From contig NZ_WIJK01000010.1 of the NCBI RefSeq assembly GCF_009496285.1, positions 11,358-75,357 on the forward strand: a stretch of 64,000 nt of DNA. Reading direction: 5' to 3'. The stretch's first letter is position 1; the number at the start of each line of letters is the position of its first letter. Below the pieces are notes generated by a model. It searched no databases, had not been told where the DNA came from, and saw nothing but the letters and a program-made list of their open reading frames with translations. Position numbers and translations under genes: made by a program. Source of the stretch: Streptococcus mitis (GTDB lineage: Bacteria; Bacillota; Bacilli; Lactobacillales; Streptococcaceae). Shown here one piece after another: positions 37,076 to 45,424 of the stretch.

Positions 37076-37694
37076 TGACATCTCCCTTAAAAACATAGGA
37101 TCCTGCTACAAAAACTGTTGCACCAGCTTCTTTGGCTTGAGCAATAGTTTTATCATCAATCCCACCATCCACTTCAATTTCAAAATTCAAGCCTTTTTCC
37201 TCACGAAGGGAAACCAATTCACGTATCTTATCCATGGTTTCAGGCAGAAATGCTTGTCCGCCGAAACCTGGGTTAACGGTCATGACTAATACTTGGTCAA
37301 CCAAATGAAGCACATGCTTAATCGCTTCAACAGGCGTACCAGGATTGATGACTACCGAAGGTTTAACACCGAGAGAACGAATTTTTTGAAGAGCGCCATG
37401 GATATGAGGTGTTGCCTCAACATGGATGCTGATAATATCCGCTCCCGCACGCGCAAAGTCCTCTAGATGATGTTCAGGATTAGAGACCATCAAATGGCAG
37501 TCAAAGACCATCTTGCTATGAGGACGAAGGCTTTCAACCACACCTGCACCAAAGCTGATCTGAGGTACAAAGTGACCATCCATGATATCGATATGGGCGT
37601 ATTCTGCCCCAGTTGCTTCTAGGCGTTTAATTTCACGTTCAAAGTTGGCATAATCCGCTGCCAGAATTGACGGAGCAATCTTGTATTGAGACAT
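37038..37694 (-). CDS. rpe: Ribulose-phosphate 3-epimerase
   Basis: Interconverts ribulose-5-P and xylulose-5-P in the pentose phosphate pathway. 218 residues with the TIM-barrel motifs HIDIMDGHFVPQIS, VMTVNPGFGGQ and the phosphate site FEIEVDGGI. The ATG at 37694 follows AAGGAG; the longer frame extends into rsgA and is not supported. Confidence 0.95.
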   Translation of the reverse strand: MSQYKIAPSILAADYANFEREIKRLEATGAEYAHIDIMDGHFVPQISFGAGVVESLRPHSKMVFDCHLMVSNPEHHLEDFARAGADIISIHVEATPHIHGALQKIRSLGVKPSVVINPGTPVEAIKHVLHLVDQVLVMTVNPGFGGQAFLPETMDKIRELVSLREEKGLNFEIEVDGGIDDKTIAQAKEAGATVFVAGSYVFKGDVNERVQALRKQLD

Positions 37695-37704
37695 AGGTTT
37701 CTCC

Positions 37705-38583
37705 TTATTTTGGAATTTTTTTGCTGACTTTTTTATAGGTTTCTCTACGATTTTCAATCTCACTGAGGAATTGTAGGTAGTTGTCAAAACGGAAGGTGGC
37801 AATGTTCCCCTCTTCTACTGCTGGTTTCACTGCGCAAGATGGCTCATGGGTATGAGTACATGTACGGAACTTGCAGTCTCGACTGACACTAGCAATTTCT
37901 GGAAAGGCTAGATTAAGGTCTTCTGCTGTTGTTACTTCGTAATCTAGCGATGAAAAACCTGGTGTGTCTGCGATTTTCCCACCATTGAGATTGTAAAAAC
38001 TAACCGCTCGAGTGGTGTGACGACCACGACCCAGACTGTCTGAGATTTCTCCCGTTTCTAGATTGAGATCAGGTGCGATTTTATTGAGCAAAGTTGACTT
38101 TCCAACACCTGTCTGCCCCATAAAGACCGTAACCTTGCCTGTCAACAAGGGTAAAAGTTCTTCTTTACTCGTCACAAAATCGTAACCAATAGCACGATAT
38201 GTTTTCTCGTAGAAATCCAGTTCTCTCCTATCCTCTAGTAAGTCCATTTTGGAAATATAGACAATAGGGTGAATGCCCTTGTGCTCCAAAAGGACCAAGA
38301 AGCGATCCAGCAAGTTGCTATTAAAGTCAGGTTCTTTAACAGACATAATGACAACGGCCTGGTCAATATTGACAATGGGTGGGCGAACCAGACTATTTTT
38401 TCGTTCATGAATCTTGAGAATATAACCTTCGGAATTTTCCTCCGCAGAAAAATCTACCCAATCTCCAACGTAGGGCGTATGACCTTTTTTACGGAAATTC
38501 CCACGCGCGCGTGTTTGATAAACCTGACCATCACTTTCCACATAGTAGAAGCCAGCCAAAGCTTTAATGATTTGTCCTTGCAT
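37705..38583 (-). CDS. rsgA: Ribosome small-subunit-dependent GTPase A
   Basis: GTPase acting late in 30S ribosome maturation. 292 residues: OB-fold, then a circularly permuted GTPase with G4 SKMDLL before G1 GQTGVGKS and G3 DTPGF, and a C-terminal zinc motif [14 protein letters not shown]. The start [11 protein letters not shown] at 38583 gives the usual length. Separated from rsmA by one base. Confidence 0.94.
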   Translation of the reverse strand: MQGQIIKALAGFYYVESDGQVYQTRARGNFRKKGHTPYVGDWVDFSAEENSEGYILKIHERKNSLVRPPIVNIDQAVVIMSVKEPDFNSNLLDRFLVLLEHKGIHPIVYISKMDLLEDRRELDFYEKTYRAIGYDFVTSKEELLPLLTGKVTVFMGQTGVGKSTLLNKIAPDLNLETGEISDSLGRGRHTTRAVSFYNLNGGKIADTPGFSSLDYEVTTAEDLNLAFPEIASVSRDCKFRTCTHTHEPSCAVKPAVEEGNIATFRFDNYLQFLSEIENRRETYKKVSKKIPK

Positions 38584-38584
38584 C

Positions 38585-39457
38585 TTAGAGTCCTTGTCCT
38601 TTAAGCGCATCTGCTAGACTAGCAAATTCTTCTAAGCCAAGAGCTTCACCGCGTACACTTGGGGATAGTCCGGCCTGGTCCAAAGCCCTAGTCAACTTAT
38701 CCTTAACTTCCTCAGTCTTGCCAAAGTAACCTGTCAAGTTGTTCCACAAGGTCTTACGACGATGGGTGAAACTAGCCTTGGAAACCTTAAAGAAGAAGTT
38801 CTCATCTTTTACTGCTACAGCCGGTTCTGGACGACGCACCATTTTCAGGATAGCTGAATCCACATTTGGTGCTGGCACAAAGACCGTACGAGGTACGATA
38901 AAGGCAACCTTAGCTGTCATGTAATACTGAACGGCAATCGACAAGCTGCCGTAAGCCTTGGTATTTGGCTTAGCAGAGATACGATCTGCCACTTCTCTTT
39001 GCATCATGACCACAAACTCACTAAAAGGAATCCCACTTTCGATCAAGTGCATGAGAATAGGGGTCGTGATGTAATAAGGCAAGTTTGCCACTACCTTGAT
39101 GGGTAAGTCAGGATTTTTGAAATTTTGGATATGTTGCGCTAGGTCAACTTTTAGAATGTCCTCGTTGACTACGGTCACATTGTCAAAATCCCGCAAGGTA
39201 TCCGCTAGGATTGGTACCAAGCGGTGGTCAATCTCAAAAGCCATGACTTGAGCTGCACGCTCAGCCAGAAACTCTGTCAAGGCACCAATACCTGGCCCGA
39301 TTTCGATAACATTAACCTGGTCATCAATCTCAGCCGTATCCACAATTTTTTGAAGGATATTGGTATCCGTCAGGAAATTTTGCCCGAAGGACTTTTTAAA
39401 GGTAAAACCGTGACGCTCCAGCACTGCCTTGGTCACGCTATAATCTGCAATTCTCAT
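38585..39457 (-). CDS. rsmA: 16S rRNA dimethyladenosine transferase (KsgA)
   Basis: Dimethylates two adjacent adenines near the 3' end of 16S rRNA; loss gives kasugamycin resistance. 290 residues, with QNFLTD near 25, SAM motif [13 protein letters not shown] near 52 and catalytic [11 protein letters not shown] near 124. Upstream neighbour of rsgA as in other streptococci. Confidence 0.95.
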   Translation of the reverse strand: MRIADYSVTKAVLERHGFTFKKSFGQNFLTDTNILQKIVDTAEIDDQVNVIEIGPGIGALTEFLAERAAQVMAFEIDHRLVPILADTLRDFDNVTVVNEDILKVDLAQHIQNFKNPDLPIKVVANLPYYITTPILMHLIESGIPFSEFVVMMQREVADRISAKPNTKAYGSLSIAVQYYMTAKVAFIVPRTVFVPAPNVDSAILKMVRRPEPAVAVKDENFFFKVSKASFTHRRKTLWNNLTGYFGKTEEVKDKLTRALDQAGLSPSVRGEALGLEEFASLADALKGQGL

Positions 39458-39476
39458 TTATTCTCTTTTCTATTTA

Positions 39477-40190
39477 TTAGCTAAAAATAATATATAAAAC
39501 CCACATAATTCCTAGTGCCAACAAAATCCAAAACACTAAAAGAACACGAGGTTTGCTCCCTTTTGAATCAGATCCAGTCGTATCAAGCACTTTCTTATCT
39601 TCTTGGGGGTTCGTTTTCTTCAGTTCATCCTGATAGGCAACCGAATCTAGAATATTGTCTTCTGGCAATAATTCTGAAGCATAATAGTCAGGAAAGCCCA
39701 TAGCAAGACCAATTAAGTTCTTTTCAGTCAAAGAAAAATCTAAATCTTTGGGTTGATTTTCCCGAATAGCCCGTATATTTTTTAACAGTTTATCAGAAAC
39801 AACAGACACTTGGTCCATAAAAACAACATCTAAAAGATCAAATCCGAGCACATCACCATCTTTTACGTTTGCAAGAATATAACGAACAAAGGCATCATAT
39901 AGTTGCACGGATTGTGGGGCATTCTCTTCTAAAAAAGATCGGTTTTTGAGGGCATTCTGCTGGAATTTTTCAATAGAAAGCAAGATATCTACATTCTGCT
40001 CTTGGTAAAATCTTTCTGCTTGCTCTTCATCTTCTTCCAGTTTTTCTGCCGTTTCCCAGAGAGCAATCGGAGCTTTTAAATCTTCTTCATCCCAAAACAA
40101 TTGCCAAAAATAAGGTATCGTGTAGATGCCTTCTGTTAAAATACGAGCTCCATCTTCGTTTTTTAAGTAAATATAACTTCTATTTGCCAT
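39477..40190 (-). CDS. Hypothetical protein with C-terminal membrane anchor
   Basis: 237 residues starting MANRSYIYLKNEDG; the ATG at 40190 is preceded by AAAGGAA. The main part is acidic and soluble; the C-terminus is one membrane helix (VLLVFWILLALGIMWVLYIIF) with almost nothing after it, so this is a tail-anchored layout. No motif I recognise. It and the next gene upstream have the same orientation and similar acidic character and may work together. Confidence 0.7.
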   Translation of the reverse strand: MANRSYIYLKNEDGARILTEGIYTIPYFWQLFWDEEDLKAPIALWETAEKLEEDEEQAERFYQEQNVDILLSIEKFQQNALKNRSFLEENAPQSVQLYDAFVRYILANVKDGDVLGFDLLDVVFMDQVSVVSDKLLKNIRAIRENQPKDLDFSLTEKNLIGLAMGFPDYYASELLPEDNILDSVAYQDELKKTNPQEDKKVLDTTGSDSKGSKPRVLLVFWILLALGIMWVLYIIFS

Positions 40191-40279
40191 ATCATTTCCT
40201 TTCACAATCTTTGAAAAAGGTTAGTGGTTCAAGTAGGATGTAGATAAAACTATATAGTTTCCCAATGTAAAGAAACTCT

Positions 40280-41707
40280 CTAATCTTTAGCTCTGCCTTC
40301 TAGTTCCTCACTGAGCTCTTGCATCTCTTTAAAAGCTGTTAGACTAACATAGGCACCCGCTTCATAGTATTCCGTTGGATTAATGGCATAGTCAAAAACT
40401 TCAATCATGCCTCCAGCTTCTTCAATCATGCCATTCCACTTTTCATCAAAGACCATTCTCAGACGTTTCCAATCGGTAAAGACTGGGACGGAATTTCGTC
40501 CATCTTTTCCCTCTCTAACGGGAATATTAAAGTTTGCATCTTTTTCCAAAACAAAGGAATTCCCTTCTGAATTATCCTCTGGGAATCCTGATGCTGCATC
40601 TAATGGAAGCAAGAATTTTGCTTTAGGCATAGCCATAGAGAAGAACTTGTAGTAAAGCCCATAAACTAGTTCTTGCTCTTCTGTAGTCGGTTGATCCATC
40701 TGTCCCATCAGGAGCATCCACCTTACCAGGTCAGGATTCATGACAGGCACTTGTATTTCTGGCAAATCAGAAAAATCTGGTTTTTGGACCAAGGCTGAGG
40801 CACTGATGCTAACTTCCTTGGAATTAAAGATTGCTCCCAAGGCACCATTTAAGTAAAAGGCTGTTCCAAGGAAATTCTCAATCCCTTTTTTATCTTCCGT
40901 ATTTTCAATCAGTTTTACGACAGAGTTTGGTCGACTATCAATGGTTTCCTTGAATTGGCGATACCAAGATGGCGTCAAAAGCATAATCATGGGATCCGTA
41001 CAGAGATACCCCTCTTCTCCCCTGTCATAGGTAGTTGAGAAAAGATAGGGTTCACCTGTTTTTTCTGAAAAAACTGCATAAACTGAATCTGCTGCTAACA
41101 ACTTATCCTTGACAATTTCTGCTAGACGCTCCAACTTGCGGGTGTTAGCTTGATAGCTTTCTTCACTTTCAGTTTCCTGATTTTGACGGCATTTCCATAA
41201 AAAGAGGCGTAAAATCTCTACGCTATCATCAAGGCTAGCTGCCAAATAGTCTTCATTAGTCAATTGACCTTCTTGGATGGCTACAAAAGCACGATAAAGA
41301 GCATCTGAATAGCTAGATAATTTTTGCTCTTCCTCGACACCCGAACTAAAGAGCACACTTCCTTTTTTCAGTTTATCAAGAGAAGGAACCCTATCAACCA
41401 CAAGATGCGCGAGAACTTCATCAGTAAGACTATCTGCATCCTTATTCTGACTGCTGAGTTTTTTAACCTCTACAGTACCAAGACTTTCCATTCCTTGGTC
41501 GGGATTGCAAAACTGCAACTGATCTCCAACCTTGAGACTACCTTCTAGACTTCCAACAATCAATAATTGATTCGTTTCCTTCATCGGGAACAAATCTAGA
41601 ACTCCAATACATGCATTGTTTTTAGATTCTTCTCTTTCTTTCTGTGCTTCACTTATTTCAGTTGCCTCTGCAGTTTCCGTCTTTTTTAAAAAATCAAAGA
41701 TTCCCAT
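40280..41707 (-). CDS. Hypothetical protein: translation-factor-like barrel plus SseB-like domain
   Basis: 475 residues, no signal peptide. Residues of about 30–125 (LLIVGSLEGSLKVGDQL, then KLKKGSVLFS) read like the beta-barrel domain 2 of EF-Tu-type factors. The middle is mostly helical. About 360–470 (FLLPLDAASGF, VPVFTDWKRLRMVF, MIEVFDYAINPTEYY) reads like the SseB N-terminal domain found in secretion-linked and enhanced-serine-sensitivity proteins. I cannot name a function; both domain matches are from pattern recognition only. The 130 bp upstream hold a CTCCAC/GTGGAG hairpin just before the ribosome site. Confidence 0.65.
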   Translation of the reverse strand: MGIFDFLKKTETAEATEISEAQKEREESKNNACIGVLDLFPMKETNQLLIVGSLEGSLKVGDQLQFCNPDQGMESLGTVEVKKLSSQNKDADSLTDEVLAHLVVDRVPSLDKLKKGSVLFSSGVEEEQKLSSYSDALYRAFVAIQEGQLTNEDYLAASLDDSVEILRLFLWKCRQNQETESEESYQANTRKLERLAEIVKDKLLAADSVYAVFSEKTGEPYLFSTTYDRGEEGYLCTDPMIMLLTPSWYRQFKETIDSRPNSVVKLIENTEDKKGIENFLGTAFYLNGALGAIFNSKEVSISASALVQKPDFSDLPEIQVPVMNPDLVRWMLLMGQMDQPTTEEQELVYGLYYKFFSMAMPKAKFLLPLDAASGFPEDNSEGNSFVLEKDANFNIPVREGKDGRNSVPVFTDWKRLRMVFDEKWNGMIEEAGGMIEVFDYAINPTEYYEAGAYVSLTAFKEMQELSEELEGRAKD

Positions 41708-41839
41708 AACTTTTCCTCATTAACTCCACACAAGGCTAATCCCGTGGAGCACTTTTCTAATGCTTGCTATCAAGCCTGATTAAACCGTATATGCTTACTT
41801 CTATTGTATCATATTCCCCCTACATTTTGGGGGAGTTTC

Positions 41840-42403
41840 TCAATCCTCATAAGATTTCATGGCATCTTCAACTTCAGCTAAACTGATGCCAAATAATTCT
41901 AAACGCTTGAGAAGTTGTTTCCCATTGGAATAACCAATACGTAGACTCTCTCCTAGATATTCTCTGCGTTTTCGGCTATCTGCGCCTGCTAGAAAACCAA
42001 GACGAATCAAGTCACTACGGCTAATGTCAAAGTCGCTTTCTGCTTCAAATTGCTCTGTGACTTGTTCCAGCGCTGTTTTCAGATCTTCATAACTGGCATG
42101 TTCGATTCCTAGGGAACGTCCTTTGGTCTTGGACTTCGGCACTGCCTCATCACGTTTGAGAAAGGCGTGTTGAACTGTTGGAACAGCCGTCATAATCATC
42201 CGGCGAATGCGTTCCCCATTAAAGTCAGGATCTGTAAAGACAATCACCCCATGACGTTGGTGTAGACGTTGGATTCGTTCAAGATCTTGCTCATTGATAG
42301 CGGAGCCACGAGTCTCATAGGTCTCCACATCAAAATAACGTTTGAGATTGGCCGTATCATCACGCCCTTCGACTACGATGACTTGGGAAATTTTCTTTTT
42401 CAT
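41840..42403 (-). CDS. rnmV: Ribonuclease M5
   Basis: Toprim nuclease that finishes 5S rRNA maturation. 187 residues with VVEGRDD near 10 and FTDPDFNGERIRR near 56 as the Toprim acidic motifs. It overlaps tatD by four bases (ATGA), so the two are translationally coupled, an arrangement widely kept in Firmicutes next to rsmA. Confidence 0.94.
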   Translation of the reverse strand: MKKKISQVIVVEGRDDTANLKRYFDVETYETRGSAINEQDLERIQRLHQRHGVIVFTDPDFNGERIRRMIMTAVPTVQHAFLKRDEAVPKSKTKGRSLGIEHASYEDLKTALEQVTEQFEAESDFDISRSDLIRLGFLAGADSRKRREYLGESLRIGYSNGKQLLKRLELFGISLAEVEDAMKSYED

Positions 42404-43176
42404 GATTTACGTTCCAGTCCAAAAATTCGTTCTGCATTTGCACTTGTCGCAGCAGCTAATTCTTCTGTTGTCATGCCACGCAAATCTGCAATAAAGTCCA
42501 CTACATAGCGCGTGTATGCTGTCTTGTTTTCGCGACCACGTTTGGGAACGGGTGCCAAGTAAGGGGCATCAGTCTCTACCAAAATCTTATCCAAAGGCAA
42601 TTCTTTGGCCGCCTCTTGAATGTCTGTCGCTTTTTTAAAGGTCACCACTCCAGAAAAGGAAATGGTCATACCTAACTCCACAAACCTTTCAGCCCATTCC
42701 AGAGAACCTGAGAAGGAGTGCATGATGCCACCACGGGGACCGACTCCCTCACTTTTGATAATTTCATAGGTATCTTCGAGCGCATCACGAGTGTGAACTA
42801 CAAAAGGTAAGTCCAATTCCTTTGATAGCTGAATCTGACGACGGAAAACCTTCTCTTGAACTTCTTTAGGCGCTGTCATCCAGTGATAGTCCATTCCAAT
42901 CTCACCCAAGGCTACCACTTTAGGATGTTTGAGCTTGTCCAACAGGTATTTCTCAACTTCCCTTGTATAGGTCCCTGCTTCTGTCGGATGCCATCCAATA
43001 GTCGCATAAAGTTGGTCATATTCTTCCACCAATTCCAAGGCTCGCTCAATGGTCAGTTTATCAAATCCAACAATATTCATCCGAGTTACACCCATTTCAG
43101 CTGCTAAGGCTATTTCTTCTGCTTCTCTTCCTGAAAATTCTTCCACATTCAAGTGGGTATGTGTATCAAAAATCAT
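42400..43176 (-). CDS. TatD family metal-dependent hydrolase
   Basis: TIM-barrel DNase/hydrolase of 258 residues. Metal-binding motifs visible: DTHTHLN (4–10), GEIGMDYHW, VVHTRDA, MHSFSG and ETDAPYLAP. TatD proteins have 3'-5' DNase activity. First gene of the tatD–rnmV pair. Confidence 0.93.
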   Translation of the reverse strand: MIFDTHTHLNVEEFSGREAEEIALAAEMGVTRMNIVGFDKLTIERALELVEEYDQLYATIGWHPTEAGTYTREVEKYLLDKLKHPKVVALGEIGMDYHWMTAPKEVQEKVFRRQIQLSKELDLPFVVHTRDALEDTYEIIKSEGVGPRGGIMHSFSGSLEWAERFVELGMTISFSGVVTFKKATDIQEAAKELPLDKILVETDAPYLAPVPKRGRENKTAYTRYVVDFIADLRGMTTEELAAATSANAERIFGLERKS

Positions 43177-43267
43177 GTATATTCCCTCGTTTTTTCTACC
43201 TTCTATTATACCAAAAAACTAGTCTCATTCTTATAGGAAAAAATATTTTGAAATCATTCATTTTTTC

Positions 43268-43296
43268 TTGACTGCTTATTTTCATAGCAGTATAAT
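43268..43296 (+). promoter_or_regulatory. Promoter of the KimA-like permease
   Basis: -35 TTGACT (43268–43273), 17-bp spacer, -10 TATAAT (43291–43296). Only about 27 nt of leader remain before the ATG, so there is no room for a riboswitch. Confidence 0.85.
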
Positions 43297-43330
43297 AGCT
43301 CTTGTTGAAATTTTCGGAAAAGGAAAGAAA

Positions 43331-45175
43331 ATGTTTACAAAATTAAAATATACCTTTATTGGTCGTCCTCTTAAGTCCTTGACTGAAGGCGATGGAGGAC
43401 TACTTGGAAAAACACAGGCACTTGCAATGCTTTCAAGTGATGCCCTATCTTCTATTGCTTATGGACCTGAGCAGGTCGTTCTTGTCTTGGCTAGTCTATC
43501 TCCGCTTGCTATTTGGTGGAGTCTCCCTATCGGCATTTTTGTCCTCTTGCTACTTGCTAGTCTAACCATTTCTTACCGACAAATCATTCACGCCTACCCT
43601 CAAGGTGGGGGTGCCTACATGGTAACACGAGAAAATCTTTCTCCTGAGCTCGGTTTGATTGCCGGTGGAAGCTTGCTTGTTGACTATATGCTAACAGTAG
43701 CCGTATCCGTGGCCGCAGGAGCTGATGCGATCACAGCAGCACTTCCTGCACTCCATCCCTACAATCTCCATATCTCCATTTTTCTAGTATGTTTGCTCAT
43801 GCTTTTGAATCTGCGTGGCTTGAAGGAATCTGCCAGTTCTCTGATGATCCCTGTCTATCTCTTTATCTTTAGCACGGTCTTCCTCTTATTGTTTGGTATC
43901 TTCCAACTATTGACAGGTTCTCTCAGCTATCATGCAACTTCTGCAATTGGTCAAACTGTCCCAAGTCTCTCAATCGTCCTGATTTTAAGAGCCTTCACCA
44001 GCGGTTCAGCTTCACTAACAGGGGTTGAAGCTATCTCAAATGCCGTTCCATTTTTCAAAACTCCCAAAGAGAAGAATGCAGCTCAAACACTGACCATCAT
44101 GTCTCTGATTCTTGGTTTTCTCTTTGCAGGAATTACCTTCCTAAACTACTGGATGGGCATTACTCCTCAACACGGAGAAACAATCCTTTCACAAATGGCT
44201 AAAGGAATTTTAGGGGATTCAACTCTCGGTCAGATTGTTTATTATCTCTTCCAATTCTCAACTGCCCTAATCCTAGCCGTTGCTGCAAATACTGGTTTTT
44301 CTGCCTTTCCGATGTTGGCTTACAATATGGCTAAAAACAAGTACATGCCCCATCTCTTTATGGAAAAAGGAGACCGCCTTGGTTATTCAAACGGTATTTT
44401 GACCTTAGCCTTTGGCGCTATGATCCTTTTGCTCATTTTCAACGGAAATACAGAACGCTTGATCCCTCTTTATACTATCGGAGTTTTCGTCCCCTTTGCA
44501 CTTTCTCAAACAGGTATGATTCGCCACTGGAAAAAAGAAAAAGGCTCTCATTTCTTAAAATCTGCCTTTGCTAACATCCTCGGCGCTATCATTTGTTACG
44601 CTATCGTTCTTATCCTACTCTTCTTCAGACTTGGAGATATCTGGCCATTCTTCCCAATTATCCTGATCCTAACCTTCCTATTTCTGTCCATCCACAGTCA
44701 TTACCAAAAAGTGGCCAAACAACTTCGACTTTATGAAGGGATTCAAAAGAAAACCTACGATGGCAATGTCGTCCTTGTCTTAGTAGGAAATGTTACTCGA
44801 GTAAGCGTCGGAGCTATTAACTATGCTCAAAGTATTGGAGATGAAGTTTTGGCCATGCACATTTCCACCAAGGAAACTGAGGAAAAAGACCAAGAAATCC
44901 TCCAAGAATTTGCCGACTACTTCCCAAATATTACTCTAAAAAACATTAATACTAGCTATCGCGATATCATTACTCCTACAGTCCGCTATGTTCGAAAAAT
45001 CTCTCAAGAAGCCAAGGAAAAGAACTATACGGTTACAGTTCTAGTTCCCCAGTTTATCCCTAACAAACCTTGGCAAAATATCCTACACAATCAAATGAGC
45101 CTCAAATTAAAATATGCTCTCAGATGGCACGAAGATGTCGTCGTTGCCAGCTATTCATATCATTTGAAAGAATAA
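43331..45175 (+). CDS. KimA-like APC superfamily permease (potassium or amino acid)
   Basis: Membrane transporter of 614 residues: about 12 helices (about 30–470) and a cytoplasmic C-terminal domain of about 140 residues. The N-terminus (IGRPLKSLTEG, LAMLSSDALSSIAYGPEQ, SYRQIIHAYPQGGGAY) and the C-terminal HNQMSLKLKYALRWHEDV resemble, from memory, Bacillus KimA (YdaO), a high-affinity K+ importer controlled by c-di-AMP. I start at the ATG at 43331 after AGGAAAGAAA; the longer frame would begin inside the -35. Potassium uptake is a likely role but amino acid transport cannot be excluded. Confidence 0.8.
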   Translation: MFTKLKYTFIGRPLKSLTEGDGGLLGKTQALAMLSSDALSSIAYGPEQVVLVLASLSPLAIWWSLPIGIFVLLLLASLTISYRQIIHAYPQGGGAYMVTRENLSPELGLIAGGSLLVDYMLTVAVSVAAGADAITAALPALHPYNLHISIFLVCLLMLLNLRGLKESASSLMIPVYLFIFSTVFLLLFGIFQLLTGSLSYHATSAIGQTVPSLSIVLILRAFTSGSASLTGVEAISNAVPFFKTPKEKNAAQTLTIMSLILGFLFAGITFLNYWMGITPQHGETILSQMAKGILGDSTLGQIVYYLFQFSTALILAVAANTGFSAFPMLAYNMAKNKYMPHLFMEKGDRLGYSNGILTLAFGAMILLLIFNGNTERLIPLYTIGVFVPFALSQTGMIRHWKKEKGSHFLKSAFANILGAIICYAIVLILLFFRLGDIWPFFPIILILTFLFLSIHSHYQKVAKQLRLYEGIQKKTYDGNVVLVLVGNVTRVSVGAINYAQSIGDEVLAMHISTKETEEKDQEILQEFADYFPNITLKNINTSYRDIITPTVRYVRKISQEAKEKNYTVTVLVPQFIPNKPWQNILHNQMSLKLKYALRWHEDVVVASYSYHLKE

Positions 45176-45177
45176 AG

Positions 45178-45222
45178 AAAAGGCATTACCAGAACCAACA
45201 AGCTCCTGGTAGTGCCTTTTTT
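45178..45222 (+). terminator. Terminator of the permease gene
   Basis: AAAGGCATTACCAG / CTGGTAGTGCCTTTTTTC, strong stem with T-run. Confidence 0.85.
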
Positions 45223-45248
45223 CTGAATCTAGTCCCTAAAATTAGACT

Positions 45249-45402
45249 TATACTCAATGAAAATCAAAGAGCAAACTAGGAAACTAGCCGCAGGCTGCTC
45301 AAAACACTGTTTTGAGGTTGTGGATAGAACTGACGAAGTCAGTAACCATACCTACGGCAAGGCGACGTTGACGCAGTTTGAAGAGATTTTCGAAGAGTAT
45401 TA
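45249..45402 (-). repeat. BOX element, boxA–boxB–boxC type
   Basis: Reverse-oriented: TATACTCAATGAAAATC (boxC end), a boxB part (GAACTGACGAAGTCAGTAAC) and boxA with CTACGGCAAGGCGACGTTGA, which matches the BOXA1R primer site almost fully. Confidence 0.9.
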
Positions 45403-45424
45403 AAATTTTATTGATAACCTTCTT

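Noticed and set aside
41817-41835. CCCCC...GGGGG hairpin after rnmV as a terminator
   Set aside because: The stem is only five pairs with no T-run on either side, so I do not call it a terminator.
45249-45402. Structured RNA or riboswitch between the permease and the peptide-binding gene
   Set aside because: The stretch is a BOX element by its end sequences and its boxA and boxB cores, and lies downstream of both converging genes.
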